Source of the DNA: Demequina sp. NBRC 110056
Lineage (GTDB): Bacteria > Actinomycetota > Actinomycetes > Actinomycetales > Demequinaceae
Reading direction: 5' to 3'
Assembly: GCF_002090155.1 (NCBI RefSeq)
Contig: NZ_BBRM01000005.1
Coordinates: forward strand, 124,001 to 188,000
Length of the DNA: 64,000 nucleotides
Position numbers and translations under genes: made by a program. The notes under the pieces were generated by a model. It was not told where the DNA came from. It was given only the letters and a program-made list of their open reading frames with translations, and searched no databases. Below are positions 37,402 through 48,133 of this stretch, one piece after another (the stretch's first letter is position 1; each line of letters starts with the position of its first letter).

Positions 37402-40160
37402 GGGTCGACGGCCGCGACGTCGCCGGCTCCCCCGGGGCCGGCCAGTGCCTGCGCACCTTCCTGCGCGAGGCGGGCGCGACCGAGGTCAAGAAGGGGTGCG
37501 ACTCGGGCGACTGCGGCGCGTGCTCCGTGCTCGTGGACGGCAGCCCCGTGCACTCGTGCATCACCCCCGCGCAGCGGGCCGTCGGCCGCGAGGTGACGAC
37601 GGCCGCCGGCCTCGCGGACGGCGAGGGTCTGCACCCGGTGCAGGAGGCGCTCGTCGACCACTTCGGCTTCCAGTGCGGGTTCTGCACGCCCGGCATGGCC
37701 GTCACGGCGTCGGCCCTCACGCCCGAGCAGCTCGCCGACCTCCCGCGTGCCATGCGCGGCAACCTGTGCCGCTGCACCGGGTACCGGCCGGTCGAGCAGG
37801 CGATCCGCCACGGCATCTGCGGCTCCGACGGCGGCTGCGGCGGGTGCGTTCGCGGGCTCGCGCGCGCTGCCGACGCGTCGCCAGCGGCTGAGGCCGGCGC
37901 GGAGGGGGTGGGGTCCTCCGCCTCACCGGCCCCGGCGCGACGCGTGGTGCAGGGCCGCGAGCCGTTCACCCTCGACGAGCCGCCCACGGATCTCGCGTAC
38001 CTGGCCGTCGTCGGCTCGCCGCACCCGCATGCGCGAGTGCTCGGGGTCGACGCGACGGCGGCGCTCGCGCTCGACGGCGTCCTCGCGGTCCTCACGCACG
38101 AGGACGTGCCCGACGCGCTCTTCTCCACGGCCCGGCACGAGCACCGCGAGGACGATCCCGACGACACCCGCGTCATCGACTCCGTGATGCGCTTCGTGGG
38201 ACAGCGGGTCGCCGTCGTCGTCGCAGAGAACCAGCGCATCGCGGACCGCGCGGCGGCGTTGGTCGCCGTCGAGTACGAGGTGCTGCCCGCGGTGCTCGAT
38301 CCGGAGCTGGCGCGCTCCCCCGGCGCGACGGTGATCCACCCCGATCGCACCGTCGAGGACCGCGTCGCGGACGCGAGCCGGAACGTGGTCGCCGCCACCC
38401 ACGAGGGCGGGGACGTCGACGAGGCCCTCGCCGCATCGGCCGTCACCACGTCCGGAACGTGGCGCACCGCGCGCGTCACGCACGCCCAGCTCGAGACTCA
38501 CGCGTCCATGGCATGGGTCGCCGAGGACGGGCGGCTCACCGTCCGGACCAGCTCGCAGGTGCCGTTCCTCGTGCGCGACGAGCTCGCACGGATCCTCGGC
38601 CGGCCGCGCGACTCGGTCCGGGTGCTCACCGCGCGCGTCGGCGGCGGCTTCGGCGGCAAGCAGGAGATGTTCACCGAGGACGTCACCGCGCTCGCGACGC
38701 TCGCGGTCGGCAGGCCCGTCGTGTACGAGATGACGCGCGAGGAGGAGTTCGTGCGCACCTCCGTGCGCCACCCGTTCCGGGTCTCCGTGCGTGCCGGGGC
38801 CGACGCCGACGGCCGCCTCACGGCGCTTGGCGTCGACGTGCTGAGCGACACCGGCGCGTACGGCAACCACGCGATCGGCGTGATGTTCCACGGCTGCTCC
38901 GAGTCGATGGCCGTGTACCGCGCCCCCGTCAAGCGCCTCGACGCGGAGGCGGTCTACACGACCACCGTTCCCTCGGGCGCGTTCCGCGGCTACGGGCTGG
39001 GCCAGGTGATCTTCGCCATCGAGTCCGCGCTCGACGACCTCGCGCTGCAGCTCGACATGGACCCGTTCGAGATGCGCCGGCTCAACGCCGTGCGCCCCGG
39101 CGACCCCCTCGTGGTCGCCGGCCACACCGAGGACGACCTCATCTTCGGCTCGTACGGCCTGGACCAGTGCCTCGACCTCGCCCAGGATGCGCTCGCGGGT
39201 CCGGACGACGTGCCCGCGCCCGCCGGATGGGCCGTCGGCGAGGGCATGGCGACGTCGATGATCGCCACCGTGCCGCCGCGCGGCCACCAGGCGAGCGCCT
39301 CCGTGGCGCTGCACCCGGACGGGAGCGTGTCGGTCGGGGTCGGCACCGCGGAGTTCGGCAACGGGTCCGTGACCGTCCACGCCCAGATCGTCGCGACCGT
39401 GCTCGGGGTGGCGCGCTCGCGCGTGACCGTCGCGCACGGCGACACCGACGCCACCTCCTACGACACCGGCGCCTTCGGGTCGACCGGCATCACGGTCGCG
39501 GGCAAGGCCGTCCACGCCGCCTGCGAGACGCTGCGCGACGCGCTGCTCGCCGCAGGTGCGCGGGCGCTCGGCGTCGACGCCAGCGGGTGCGCCCTCACCC
39601 CCGAGGGAGTGGCGTCCACCAAGGACGCCGCGCCGTGGGCGACCGTGATCGACCTGCTCGACCCCGCGCATCGGCGCGGCGACGCCGCGTGGGCGGACAG
39701 CGGCCTCGACCAGCGCGTCCGCTCCGTCGCCTTCAACGTCCAGGCCTTCCGCGTGGCCGTACGCGCGGAGACCGGGGAGGTGCGCATCCTGCGCTCGGTG
39801 CACGCGGCGGACGCAGGCGTGGTGATGAACCCCGAGCAGTGCCGGGGTCAGATCGAGGGCGGCGTCGCGCAGGGCATCGGCTCGTCGCTGTACGAGGAGG
39901 TCCTCATCGGCGAGTCCGGCGAGGTGCTGAACCCCGCGTTCCGCCAGTACCGAGTCCCGCAGATGGCCGACGTGCCGCTCACCCACGTGATGTTCGCGGA
40001 CACCTCGGACGAGCTGGGGCCGCTGGGCGCGAAGTCGATGTCCGAGTCCCCCTACAACCCCGTCGCGCCGGCGCTCGCGAACGCGATCCGGCGCGCGACC
40101 GGCGTGCGGCCCCACGAGCTGCCGATGTCCCGCGACAGAGTCTGGCGCCTCCTCGCCTGA
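37398..40160 (+). CDS. Xanthine dehydrogenase, fused [2Fe-2S] and molybdopterin subunit
   Basis: 920 residues. The N-terminal 2Fe-2S domain ligates cluster 1 through C34, C39, C42, C54 and cluster 2 through C93, C96, C124, C126 (CGFC and LCRC motifs). A Gly/Ala-rich linker (about 150-185) with three more cysteines (C141, C147, C150) follows. The Mo domain contains [26 protein letters not shown] and GTAEFGNG, ending with [14 protein letters not shown], where the catalytic Glu lies. It oxidises hypoxanthine and xanthine to urate. Fusion of FeS and Mo parts with a separate FAD gene is less usual than separate XdhA/B/C genes. Confidence 0.92.
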   Translation: MRVDGRDVAGSPGAGQCLRTFLREAGATEVKKGCDSGDCGACSVLVDGSPVHSCITPAQRAVGREVTTAAGLADGEGLHPVQEALVDHFGFQCGFCTPGMAVTASALTPEQLADLPRAMRGNLCRCTGYRPVEQAIRHGICGSDGGCGGCVRGLARAADASPAAEAGAEGVGSSASPAPARRVVQGREPFTLDEPPTDLAYLAVVGSPHPHARVLGVDATAALALDGVLAVLTHEDVPDALFSTARHEHREDDPDDTRVIDSVMRFVGQRVAVVVAENQRIADRAAALVAVEYEVLPAVLDPELARSPGATVIHPDRTVEDRVADASRNVVAATHEGGDVDEALAASAVTTSGTWRTARVTHAQLETHASMAWVAEDGRLTVRTSSQVPFLVRDELARILGRPRDSVRVLTARVGGGFGGKQEMFTEDVTALATLAVGRPVVYEMTREEEFVRTSVRHPFRVSVRAGADADGRLTALGVDVLSDTGAYGNHAIGVMFHGCSESMAVYRAPVKRLDAEAVYTTTVPSGAFRGYGLGQVIFAIESALDDLALQLDMDPFEMRRLNAVRPGDPLVVAGHTEDDLIFGSYGLDQCLDLAQDALAGPDDVPAPAGWAVGEGMATSMIATVPPRGHQASASVALHPDGSVSVGVGTAEFGNGSVTVHAQIVATVLGVARSRVTVAHGDTDATSYDTGAFGSTGITVAGKAVHAACETLRDALLAAGARALGVDASGCALTPEGVASTKDAAPWATVIDLLDPAHRRGDAAWADSGLDQRVRSVAFNVQAFRVAVRAETGEVRILRSVHAADAGVVMNPEQCRGQIEGGVAQGIGSSLYEEVLIGESGEVLNPAFRQYRVPQMADVPLTHVMFADTSDELGPLGAKSMSESPYNPVAPALANAIRRATGVRPHELPMSRDRVWRLLA

Positions 40161-40190
40161 CCTCTGATCCGATCGTCCACCTGGACCAGT

Positions 40191-40290
40191 GGGGCCCCAT
40201 TGGTGCATCGACGCCTACTCATGCGCGAGTTGGGCCCCACTGGTGCATCTACGCCTGTTGACGCGCGACGTGGGCCCAACTGGCGCATCG
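40191..40290. repeat. Three tandem copies of a 40-bp unit
   Basis: Copies begin at 40191, 40231 and 40271, exactly 40 bp apart. Each opens with a GGGCCCCA-type palindromic core followed by TGGTGCATCTACG (first two) or TGGCGCATCGAG (third). It sits between the convergent xanthine dehydrogenase and xdhC genes. The unit could bind a protein or be a small slippage product; with only three imperfect copies it is not a CRISPR. Confidence 0.85.
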
Positions 40291-40322
40291 AGGGTCTCGG
40301 GCGCATGAGGATCGGCCGCCGG

Positions 40323-40331
40323 GCCGATGCG
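40323..40331 (+). repeat. GCCGATGCG intergenic motif
   Basis: Core motif 11 bp beyond the xdhC stop; here followed by GGTGCCGGGTC. Confidence 0.8.
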
Positions 40332-40341
40332 GGTGCCGGGT

Positions 40342-41346
40342 CTAGCTGGTCCGTGCGCCATCACGGGCGTGGAGGGGGCCCGCCGTCTCGCTGAGGCGCG
40401 GCGGCGCCTGGGCTGCGCGGGCGTCCGCGACGATCTCGGCGACGATCGAGATCGCCGTCTCCGCTGGCGTCACCGCCCCCACGTCGATGCCGATGGGGCT
40501 GCGCAACCGTGCCAGCGCCTGCTCGCCCACGCCCGCCTCGCGCAGCAGCTCGCGGCGCCGCGCGTCCGTGCGGCGCGAGCCCATCGCCCCCACGTATGCG
40601 GCTTCCGTCGAGAGAGCCGCGACGATCGCCGGGATGTCGAAGCGTTCCTCGTGCGTGAGCACGCAGATGGCGTCGCGCGGGCCGATCGTGGTCGCGGCGA
40701 GGTACTCCCCCGGCCACGCGCGGATCACCTCGTGTGCGTCGGGGTGGCGCTCGGCCGTCGCGAACGCGGGGCGGGCGTCGACCACCGTGACGCGGTAGCC
40801 GAGCGGCCTCGCAGCCGTGGCGAGCGCGGCGGAGAAGTCGACGGCGCCGACGATGACGAGGCGCGGGGCCGGCGCCCGGCGCAGGCGAAGAACGTCGCCG
40901 TCGAGCTCCGTCGCCGCAGGGGCGGCCGCCGCGCGCGGCGGCGCGGACAGCGAGCCATCGGCGACCACCACGTCGAGCGCGGCGGCGCGCCCCTCGGAGG
41001 CGAGCCTCAGCTGCTCGCGCACGGGCGCATCGGCCGGTTGCACGACCGTGGCGACCACCGTCAGGTGGCCGCCGCACGCGAGGCCCGCGAGCAGCGCGTC
41101 CTCGTCGGACAGGCCCAGGGTGGTCGCGCGCGTGCCGTCGCCGCGCAATGCGGCGAGGGCGAGCTCGTGGGCCTCGGACTCGACGCAGCCACCCGAGATC
41201 GCGCCGATCACCCGGCCGTCGTCGATCACAGCCATCGCGGAGCCCACGGCGCGCGGCGCGGAGCCGTGCACGGCCGCGACCGTCACGACGCCGACGCGGT
41301 GTCCGGCCTCGAGCGCTCGCTCGAGCTCGGCGGCGATGTCCAGCAT
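40342..41346 (-). CDS. Xanthine dehydrogenase maturation factor XdhC
   Basis: 334 residues. XdhC proteins bind molybdenum cofactor, protect or sulfurate it and insert it into xanthine dehydrogenase. Visible: the N-terminal XdhC/CoxI domain (VGVVTVAAVHGSAPRAVGSAMAV, ISGGCVESE) and the C-terminal Rossmann domain (LVIVGAVDFSAALATAARPLGY) with ICVLTHEERFDIPAI and AAYVGAMGSRRT. The ATG at 41346 matches the family start; 28 further codons upstream are open but overlap the promoter. Divergent from allB. Confidence 0.93.
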   Translation of the reverse strand: MLDIAAELERALEAGHRVGVVTVAAVHGSAPRAVGSAMAVIDDGRVIGAISGGCVESEAHELALAALRGDGTRATTLGLSDEDALLAGLACGGHLTVVATVVQPADAPVREQLRLASEGRAAALDVVVADGSLSAPPRAAAAPAATELDGDVLRLRRAPAPRLVIVGAVDFSAALATAARPLGYRVTVVDARPAFATAERHPDAHEVIRAWPGEYLAATTIGPRDAICVLTHEERFDIPAIVAALSTEAAYVGAMGSRRTDARRRELLREAGVGEQALARLRSPIGIDVGAVTPAETAISIVAEIVADARAAQAPPRLSETAGPLHARDGARTS

Positions 41347-41367
41347 CCTCGCAGTGTACGAGCGTGC

Positions 41368-41396
41368 TGTTTCTCCTGCGTTGCGCCTGGTGTCCC
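41368..41396. promoter_or_regulatory. Shared element between xdhC and allB
   Basis: TGTTTC (41368-41373) and TGTCCC (41391-41396), 23 bp apart start to start, with CGT-GC-CCTGG between them as in the element at 36443-36471 (22 of 29 positions equal). It lies 22 bp from the xdhC start and 55 bp from the allB start, so one regulator could control both. Confidence 0.5.
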
Positions 41397-41450
41397 AGCA
41401 CGTCACGGGCCCGACACGCGCGCGCAACATCCGCGCCGTACCCTCGCCGC

Positions 41451-42812
41451 ATGAGCGACTTCGACCTGGTGATCCGCGCGGATCGCGTGCTGATCGGCGG
41501 CCGGTGGCGCGGTCACGCGATCGGTGTGAAGGACGGCGTGATCACCCGCATCGGCCCCCGTCACGCCGAGTGGAGCGCGCGCGAGATCGTCTCGATCCCC
41601 AGCGATCAGGTGCTGATCCCCGGCGTGGTCGACACCCACGTGCACGTCAACGAGCCCGGCCGCACCTCGTGGGAGGGGTTCGCGAGCGCGACCCGGGCCG
41701 CCGCCGCAGGTGGCGTCACGACGATCATCGACATGCCCCTCAACTCGATCCCGCCCACCACCACCGTGGAGGCGCTCGAGGCGAAGCGGTCCGTGGCGGC
41801 GAGCCAGGCCAGCGTGGACGTGGGCTTCTGGGGCGGCGCGATCCCCGCGAGCCTGGGCGCGCTGCGCCCGCTCCACGACGAGGGCGTCTTCGGCTTCAAA
41901 GCCTTCCTGTCGCCGTCCGGCGTCGACGAGTTCCCGCACCTCAGCGCCGCCCAGCTGCGTGAGGCCCTCGCCGAGACTGGGCAGTTCGGCGGCGTGGTCA
42001 TCATCCACGCCGAGGACCCCGACCGCCTCGAGCCGTTCAGCGGCGGGCGCTACTACGAGGACTTCCTCGCCTCGCGTCCCGACGCCTCGGAGACGAGCGC
42101 GATCGCCACGATCATCTCCGCGCTGCGTGCGACCGGCGGCCGGGCGCACATCCTCCACCTCAGCTCCGCGAAGGCGCTCAACGCCATCCGCGGCGCGAAG
42201 GCCGAGGGGCTCCACCTCACGGTCGAGACCTGCCCGCACTACCTGGTCCTCGACGCCGGCACCATCGACGACGGCGCGACGCAGTTCAAGTGCTGCCCGC
42301 CGGTACGCGACAGCGCCAACCGCGAGGCCCTGTGGGACGCGCTGCTCGACGGGACCATCGACTTCGTCGCCTCCGACCACTCCCCCGCAACGGCCGAGCT
42401 CAAGCTCGACGGCGACTTCGGGCGCGCGTGGGGCGGCATCTCCGGGCTGCAGGTCATGCTGGCCGCGATCGCCAACGGTGCCCGAGAGCGCGAGATCCCG
42501 CTCGCCACGGCGCTGTCGTGGCTGACCGAGAAGCCGGCGGCCTTCGCCGGGCTTGAGAACAAGGGCACGATCCGCGAAGGCGCGCGCGCCGATCTCGTCG
42601 CCTTCGCCCCCGACCGTGCGTGGACCGTCGACCCGAGCGCGCTCGAGCACCGCAACCCGGTGTCGGCCTTCGGCGGCCGCACCCTCACGGGGCAGGCGGT
42701 CCACACCTGGGTGGGTGGCAAGCAGGCCCATCCGCACATCGACGAGGAGCCGCCGCCCGGCACGCTGCTGCGACGCAGCACGGTGGCGCCCGAGCACCCC
42801 GCGCTCACGTAG
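41451..42812 (+). CDS. allB: Allantoinase
   Basis: 453 residues. Hydrolyses allantoin to allantoate. A cyclic amidohydrolase with the binuclear metal site: VDTHVHVNEPGRTSWEGF, the carboxylated Lys in VFGFKAFLSPSG, His in VIIHAED and ILHLSSA, and Asp in FVASDHSPAT. It resembles bacterial AllB more than dihydropyrimidinase (EPGRTxWEGF). The ATG at 41451 gives a normal N-terminus; the frame is open about 100 codons upstream but reads antisense to xdhC. Urate oxidase follows after 64 bp. Confidence 0.93.
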   Translation: MSDFDLVIRADRVLIGGRWRGHAIGVKDGVITRIGPRHAEWSAREIVSIPSDQVLIPGVVDTHVHVNEPGRTSWEGFASATRAAAAGGVTTIIDMPLNSIPPTTTVEALEAKRSVAASQASVDVGFWGGAIPASLGALRPLHDEGVFGFKAFLSPSGVDEFPHLSAAQLREALAETGQFGGVVIIHAEDPDRLEPFSGGRYYEDFLASRPDASETSAIATIISALRATGGRAHILHLSSAKALNAIRGAKAEGLHLTVETCPHYLVLDAGTIDDGATQFKCCPPVRDSANREALWDALLDGTIDFVASDHSPATAELKLDGDFGRAWGGISGLQVMLAAIANGAREREIPLATALSWLTEKPAAFAGLENKGTIREGARADLVAFAPDRAWTVDPSALEHRNPVSAFGGRTLTGQAVHTWVGGKQAHPHIDEEPPPGTLLRRSTVAPEHPALT

Positions 42813-42822
42813 CACCGACCCT

Positions 42823-42852
42823 GCCCGCTGGTCCACGATGGAGCCAGCGGGC
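42823..42852 (+). terminator. Hairpin between allB and urate oxidase gene
   Basis: 9-bp stem GCCCGCTGG/CCAGCGGGC with a 12-nt loop, 25 bp before the next start. It could partly terminate or uncouple allB from the urate oxidase unit. Confidence 0.6.
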
Positions 42853-42876
42853 GCTCGATCCAAGGAAGAGGACGCC

Positions 42877-43812
42877 ATGGGCATCAGGCTGGGAGACCAC
42901 CAGTACGGCAAGGCCGAGAACCGGATCGTGCGCATCGTGCGCGACACCGCGCGCCACGAGATTCGCGACCTCAACGTGTCGACGTGCCTGCGCGGCGCGT
43001 TCGACGACGCCCACCTCACCGGCGATCAGGGCGCCGTGCTGCCCACCGACACCCAGAAGCAGACGGCGTACGCCTACGCCAAGAAGGTGGGGCTCGCCTC
43101 GATCGAGCGGTACGCGCTCGCGCTCGCGACGCACTTCGTCACCGACGTCGAGCCGGTCGCGAGCGCCCGCGTCGAGGTCGAGGAGTACCCGTGGGTGCGC
43201 GTCACCGTCCCCGCCCCCGGTGCTAGCAGCGCCGATGCGGTCGCCGAGGTGGAGCACAACCACACCTGGGTGAGGTCGGGCCAGGAGGTGCGGATCGCCT
43301 CGGTCACGGTCGAGGACGGGCACGTGTGGATCACGGGCGGCCTCAAGGACCTCACCGTCCTCAAGTCGACCGGCTCCGAGTTCCACGGCTTCCTCAAGGA
43401 CGAGTACACCGTGCTCGAGCCCACCTCGGACCGCATCATGGCGACGTCGCTGGTGGCGCGCTGGCGCTTCGGCGACGTCGACGCTGAGGCCCTCGACTTC
43501 GACGAGGTCTACGCACGGGTCAAGGCGATCCTCGTCTCGACGTTCGCGAACCACCACTCGCTCGCGCTCCAGCAGACCCTCTACGAGATGGGCACCGCGG
43601 TGCTCGAGGCCGTTCCCGAGCTGGTCGAGGTGCGCCTGTCGGCCCCCAACAAGCATCACTTCCTGTACGACCTGGGCCGCTTCGGCCTCGAGAACAACGG
43701 CGAGGTCTTCCACGCCGACGACCGCCCGTACGGGCTGATCCAGGCCTCCGTCATCCGCGACGAGGGCCCCGCCGCCGGTCCGGCGTGGGAGCAGTACACG
43801 GGACTCGTGTGA
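42877..43812 (+). CDS. Urate oxidase (cofactor-free uricase)
   Basis: 311 residues, the tandem T-fold uricase that oxidises urate to 5-hydroxyisourate without a cofactor. Landmarks: YGKAENRIVRIV with the catalytic Lys, PTDTQKQTAYAYAKK with the catalytic Thr, GLKDLTVLKSTGSEFHGFLKDEYT, and SAPNKHHFLYDLGRFGLENNGEVF near the end. The ATG at 42877 follows AAGGAAGAG. Guanine deaminase starts 7 bp after the stop, so the two are an operon. Confidence 0.96.
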   Translation: MGIRLGDHQYGKAENRIVRIVRDTARHEIRDLNVSTCLRGAFDDAHLTGDQGAVLPTDTQKQTAYAYAKKVGLASIERYALALATHFVTDVEPVASARVEVEEYPWVRVTVPAPGASSADAVAEVEHNHTWVRSGQEVRIASVTVEDGHVWITGGLKDLTVLKSTGSEFHGFLKDEYTVLEPTSDRIMATSLVARWRFGDVDAEALDFDEVYARVKAILVSTFANHHSLALQQTLYEMGTAVLEAVPELVEVRLSAPNKHHFLYDLGRFGLENNGEVFHADDRPYGLIQASVIRDEGPAAGPAWEQYTGLV

Positions 43813-43819
43813 GGCGTCC

Positions 43820-45223
43820 ATGACGCGGGTCTATCGCGCGCACATCTTCCACATCGCCGGCTCCCCCGAGCAGACGGACGTCGCGGCGCACCTGGTGTCG
43901 CTGCCGGACGGCGCGATGGCCGTCGACGACGAGGGTCGGATCGCGTGGATCGGCGACCACTCGGCGCTGCCCGCGGAGTACGGCGACGCGCCCGTCGCGG
44001 ACGCCGACTACCTGCTCCCGGGCTTCGTCGACAGCCACGTGCACTACCCGCAGGCCTACGCCACCGCGGCGCACGGCGGCGGCCAGCTGCTCGAGTGGCT
44101 CGACCACTGCATCTTCCCCACAGAGGCCCAGTACGCGGATCCGGAGTTCGCCGCGAGCGCGGCGCGGTACTTCACCCGCCGCCGCATCGCCGCCGGCACG
44201 ACGGCCGCGATGGTGTTCGGGTCCGCGTTCCCGGTTGCCCAGGACGCGCTCTACCGCGAGACCCTCGCCGCGGGCCTGCGGGTCGTGTCCGGGAGGGGCG
44301 TGCAGACGGTCGGCCCGGCGGCCGCATCGGCCCTCATCACCGGCGAGCGCGAGGCGATCGACCTGGTGGCCGACGAGATCGACAGGTGGCACGCGGTGGA
44401 CACGGGCGACCCGCGGACCGCGAAGGTGCAGGTCGCCGTGGTGCCGCGGTTCTCGCTGTCCGTGACCCGCGAGACGTTGCACGCGATGGGCGAGCTGTAC
44501 GAGGACGCCCGCATGCGCGGCGTGTACTTCCACAGCCACCTCAACGAGAACAACCGCAAGGGCGACGGCGAGATCGCCGCCGTGCTCGGCACGTACGGCG
44601 TGGACTCCTACCTCGACACCTACGACGGCCGCTTCCTCGAAGGCTCTCGCACGGGCGGGCACTCGCTGCTCGGGCGGCGCTCGACGCTCGCGCACGCGGT
44701 GCACTCCCAGCCGGGTGAGCTCGCGCGCATGGCGGAGACCGGCACCTCGATCGCCCACTGCCCCACGTCGCAGCTGTTCCTCGGCTCGGGCACCATGCCG
44801 TGGCGAGCGACCGTCGCCGCGGGCGTGAACATCGCGCTCGGGACGGACATCGGCGCGGGCGACGAGTGGCTCATCTCGCGCGTGGCGGGCGACTGCTACA
44901 AGGTGCACATCTCCGAGGAGGGCGACTCCGGCACGGCGCTGCACCCGGCCGAGCTCTTGTTCGCCGCGACGCTCGCGGGCGCGCGGGCGCTCGACATGGA
45001 GCACGCGTTCGGCAACCTCGACGTGGGCAAGGACGCGGACTTCCTGCTGATCGACACGTCGCTGTGGGAGCCGCTCGACGGCATGCTGGCGATGGGAATC
45101 CGCTCGGACGACGAGGAGCAGTCGACCCTCGAGGAGCTGTTCACGCTGCTCATGGGCCTGCGCCAACCGGCGATCGCCGGCGTGTACGTGCAGGGAGCGA
45201 AGGCCGCGGCCCCGCCGCTGTGA
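43820..45223 (+). CDS. Guanine deaminase
   Basis: 467 residues of the amidohydrolase superfamily, converting guanine to xanthine. Metal-binding landmarks are LPGFVDSHVHYPQ, FHSHLNENNRKGDGEI, LAHAVHSQPGELARM, IAHCPTSQLFLGSG and GTDIGAGDEW. SQLFLGSG and the HYPQ motif are distinctive for bacterial guanine deaminase versus other family members. Lies in the urate oxidase operon. Confidence 0.93.
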   Translation: MTRVYRAHIFHIAGSPEQTDVAAHLVSLPDGAMAVDDEGRIAWIGDHSALPAEYGDAPVADADYLLPGFVDSHVHYPQAYATAAHGGGQLLEWLDHCIFPTEAQYADPEFAASAARYFTRRRIAAGTTAAMVFGSAFPVAQDALYRETLAAGLRVVSGRGVQTVGPAAASALITGEREAIDLVADEIDRWHAVDTGDPRTAKVQVAVVPRFSLSVTRETLHAMGELYEDARMRGVYFHSHLNENNRKGDGEIAAVLGTYGVDSYLDTYDGRFLEGSRTGGHSLLGRRSTLAHAVHSQPGELARMAETGTSIAHCPTSQLFLGSGTMPWRATVAAGVNIALGTDIGAGDEWLISRVAGDCYKVHISEEGDSGTALHPAELLFAATLAGARALDMEHAFGNLDVGKDADFLLIDTSLWEPLDGMLAMGIRSDDEEQSTLEELFTLLMGLRQPAIAGVYVQGAKAAAPPL

Positions 45224-45402
45224 CGCTCGTCCCCACCAAGTCCTAGCCCTACTCCCCGTCCCCGTCCCAATCTCCCGCTCTCCCGCGCCTTGGCGTCCAG
45301 ATGGTGCGCGGCTGTCGCTTCTGCGGGGCGCGCGTCTCCAGTTGGTGGCTGAGTGTCGCGGGCCCCGATAGCGTGAGAGCAGCCGATCGAAGGAGACCCG
45401 CC

Positions 45403-45690
45403 ATGCATCCCGTCGCCAAGCGCTGCTTGACCTGGGCGATCGTGCTGGTCGTCGTCGGCGTGCTGGCCATCGTCTACGGACCCAACGTCGTCTGGTGGTT
45501 CGACGAGCTCCTCGGAGCCAACGCGGAGGTCGGCAGCTCGATCTTCTACGTCGTCATGCAGATCATCCGCAGCTTCGCCCTGCCCCTCGCCGCGGGTCTC
45601 GTCACCGCGACCATCATCGTCCAGACCCTCGCGCCCCGACCCGTCGTGGCGTCGGCGCAAGAGGACGAGGACCACGACCGCGCGGCCTGA
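45403..45690 (+). CDS. Small membrane protein of unknown function
   Basis: 95 residues. Two hydrophobic segments (about 9-30 and 48-73) joined by a loop with WWFDELLGAN, and a short acidic C-terminus (EDEDHD). The start at 45403 follows AAGGAG with 9 nt spacing; the frame is open 34 codons upstream but those residues are Cys/Arg-rich and unlike a coding region. No family recognised. It may be cotranscribed with the small helical gene 74 bp downstream. Confidence 0.65.
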   Translation: MHPVAKRCLTWAIVLVVVGVLAIVYGPNVVWWFDELLGANAEVGSSIFYVVMQIIRSFALPLAAGLVTATIIVQTLAPRPVVASAQEDEDHDRAA

Positions 45691-45764
45691 GCCCCTTCGG
45701 CAGGCTCCTCCAGGGACGCGCCCCGCGCGATCCGAGGGCACTCCAGCGTGAGAGGATTCCGGCC

Positions 45765-46040
45765 ATGGCCCTCGTCACCGACCGCGTCCGCGAGCGCGCC
45801 GTGGAGGACTTCGGCACCGCCTCGACGCGCGTGCTGAGCACCCTCGAGAAGCTCCCCATCGCCTCGGGCGTCGACCCGGAGCGCGTCCACGCCGCGGTCG
45901 TGATGTCGGCGCGCGGCAGCATCGGCCTGTTCGACGATGCCGCGGAGCACGCCGCCGAGGACTGGCGCGACCTGCTCGATCGCGCGGGGCTGGCGGACAG
46001 CGACTGGCCCGAGCGCGTCCGCGACCACTTCGGCCTCTAG
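45765..46040 (+). CDS. Small helical cytoplasmic protein of unknown function
   Basis: 91 residues, mostly predicted helix, acidic, with ATG after [24 protein letters not shown] begins a helix, and [27 protein letters not shown] ends it; no signal peptide, membrane segment or known motif. The reading frame shows strong third-position G/C, which supports it as a true gene. Function unknown. Confidence 0.6.
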   Translation: MALVTDRVRERAVEDFGTASTRVLSTLEKLPIASGVDPERVHAAVVMSARGSIGLFDDAAEHAAEDWRDLLDRAGLADSDWPERVRDHFGL

Positions 46041-46070
46041 GCCACGCCGCCCCGGCGCCGATCGCTCCAG

Positions 46071-46119
46071 CAGGCACTGAGTGCCGTTTCCGGGCGATTC
46101 TCGGCACTCAGTGCCTTCC
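46071..46119. repeat. Inverted repeat element, family A, copy 2
   Basis: Arms with GGCACTGAGTGCCG (46073-46086) and CGGCACTCAGTGCC (46102-46115). Read on the minus strand, it matches 3559-3605 at about 45 of 47 positions. Lies between the small helical gene and pgi, beside a GCCGATGCG motif as in copy 1. Confidence 0.9.
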
Positions 46120-46164
46120 GAGAGCCGAGCCGCGTGAAGGCGACACGGCGCCGGAGCCAGCCCG

Positions 46165-46173
46165 CGCATCGGC
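46165..46173 (-). repeat. GCCGATGCG intergenic motif
   Basis: Core motif on the minus strand, about 65 bp before pgi and 46 bp right of the family A element. On its strand it continues CGGGCTGGCTC. Confidence 0.85.
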
Positions 46174-46237
46174 GCTGCGCCTGGCGCCGCGCAAGGTCCC
46201 GGTGACGGACCGGCCCCACCCGGCTAGCCTGGGGGAC

Positions 46238-47917
<1,680 letters not shown>

Positions 47918-47932
47918 CGCGCGCTCGCACGC

Positions 47933-47974
47933 CACGAGGGGCGCCCGGTCGTGACGGCCGCGGCGCCCCTCGTG
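47933..47974 (+). terminator. Hairpin terminator after pgi
   Basis: 13-bp perfect stem CACGAGGGGCGCC/GGCGCCCCTCGTG, 16 bp beyond the pgi stop. Confidence 0.85.
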
Positions 47975-48012
47975 CGTGTTGCCGCCGTGCCGTCGCCGTG
48001 CCGTGTCGCCGC

Positions 48013-48111
48013 CCGACACTTCCGAACATTGCGCGACGGGCGTTCCGCGTGTCGTGCCGCCCGGAGCGCCAGGCGCCGGCGTGTCGCGCTCCAGATGTTC
48101 GGAACTGTCGG
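48013..48111. repeat. Inverted repeat element, family B, copy 2 (99 bp)
   Basis: Ends 48013-48031 and 48093-48111 are complementary (CCGACA-YTTCCGAACAT). The right end read on the minus strand matches the left end of the copy at 22353 at 17 of 19 positions, and both copies share GTGTCGCGCTC at the same place. Lies between pgi and deoD, which are convergent. Confidence 0.8.
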
Positions 48112-48133
48112 AGGTGAGGGGCGTGCGTCCTGA

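Noticed and set aside
40191-40290. CRISPR array
   Set aside because: The three 40-bp units are contiguous imperfect copies without distinct spacers, and no cas gene is near.
45293-45358. Two imperfect direct repeats (about 27 bp) before the small membrane protein gene
   Set aside because: They share only short blocks (GCGTC, TGGTG, GTCGC) and were not similar enough to list as a repeat feature.
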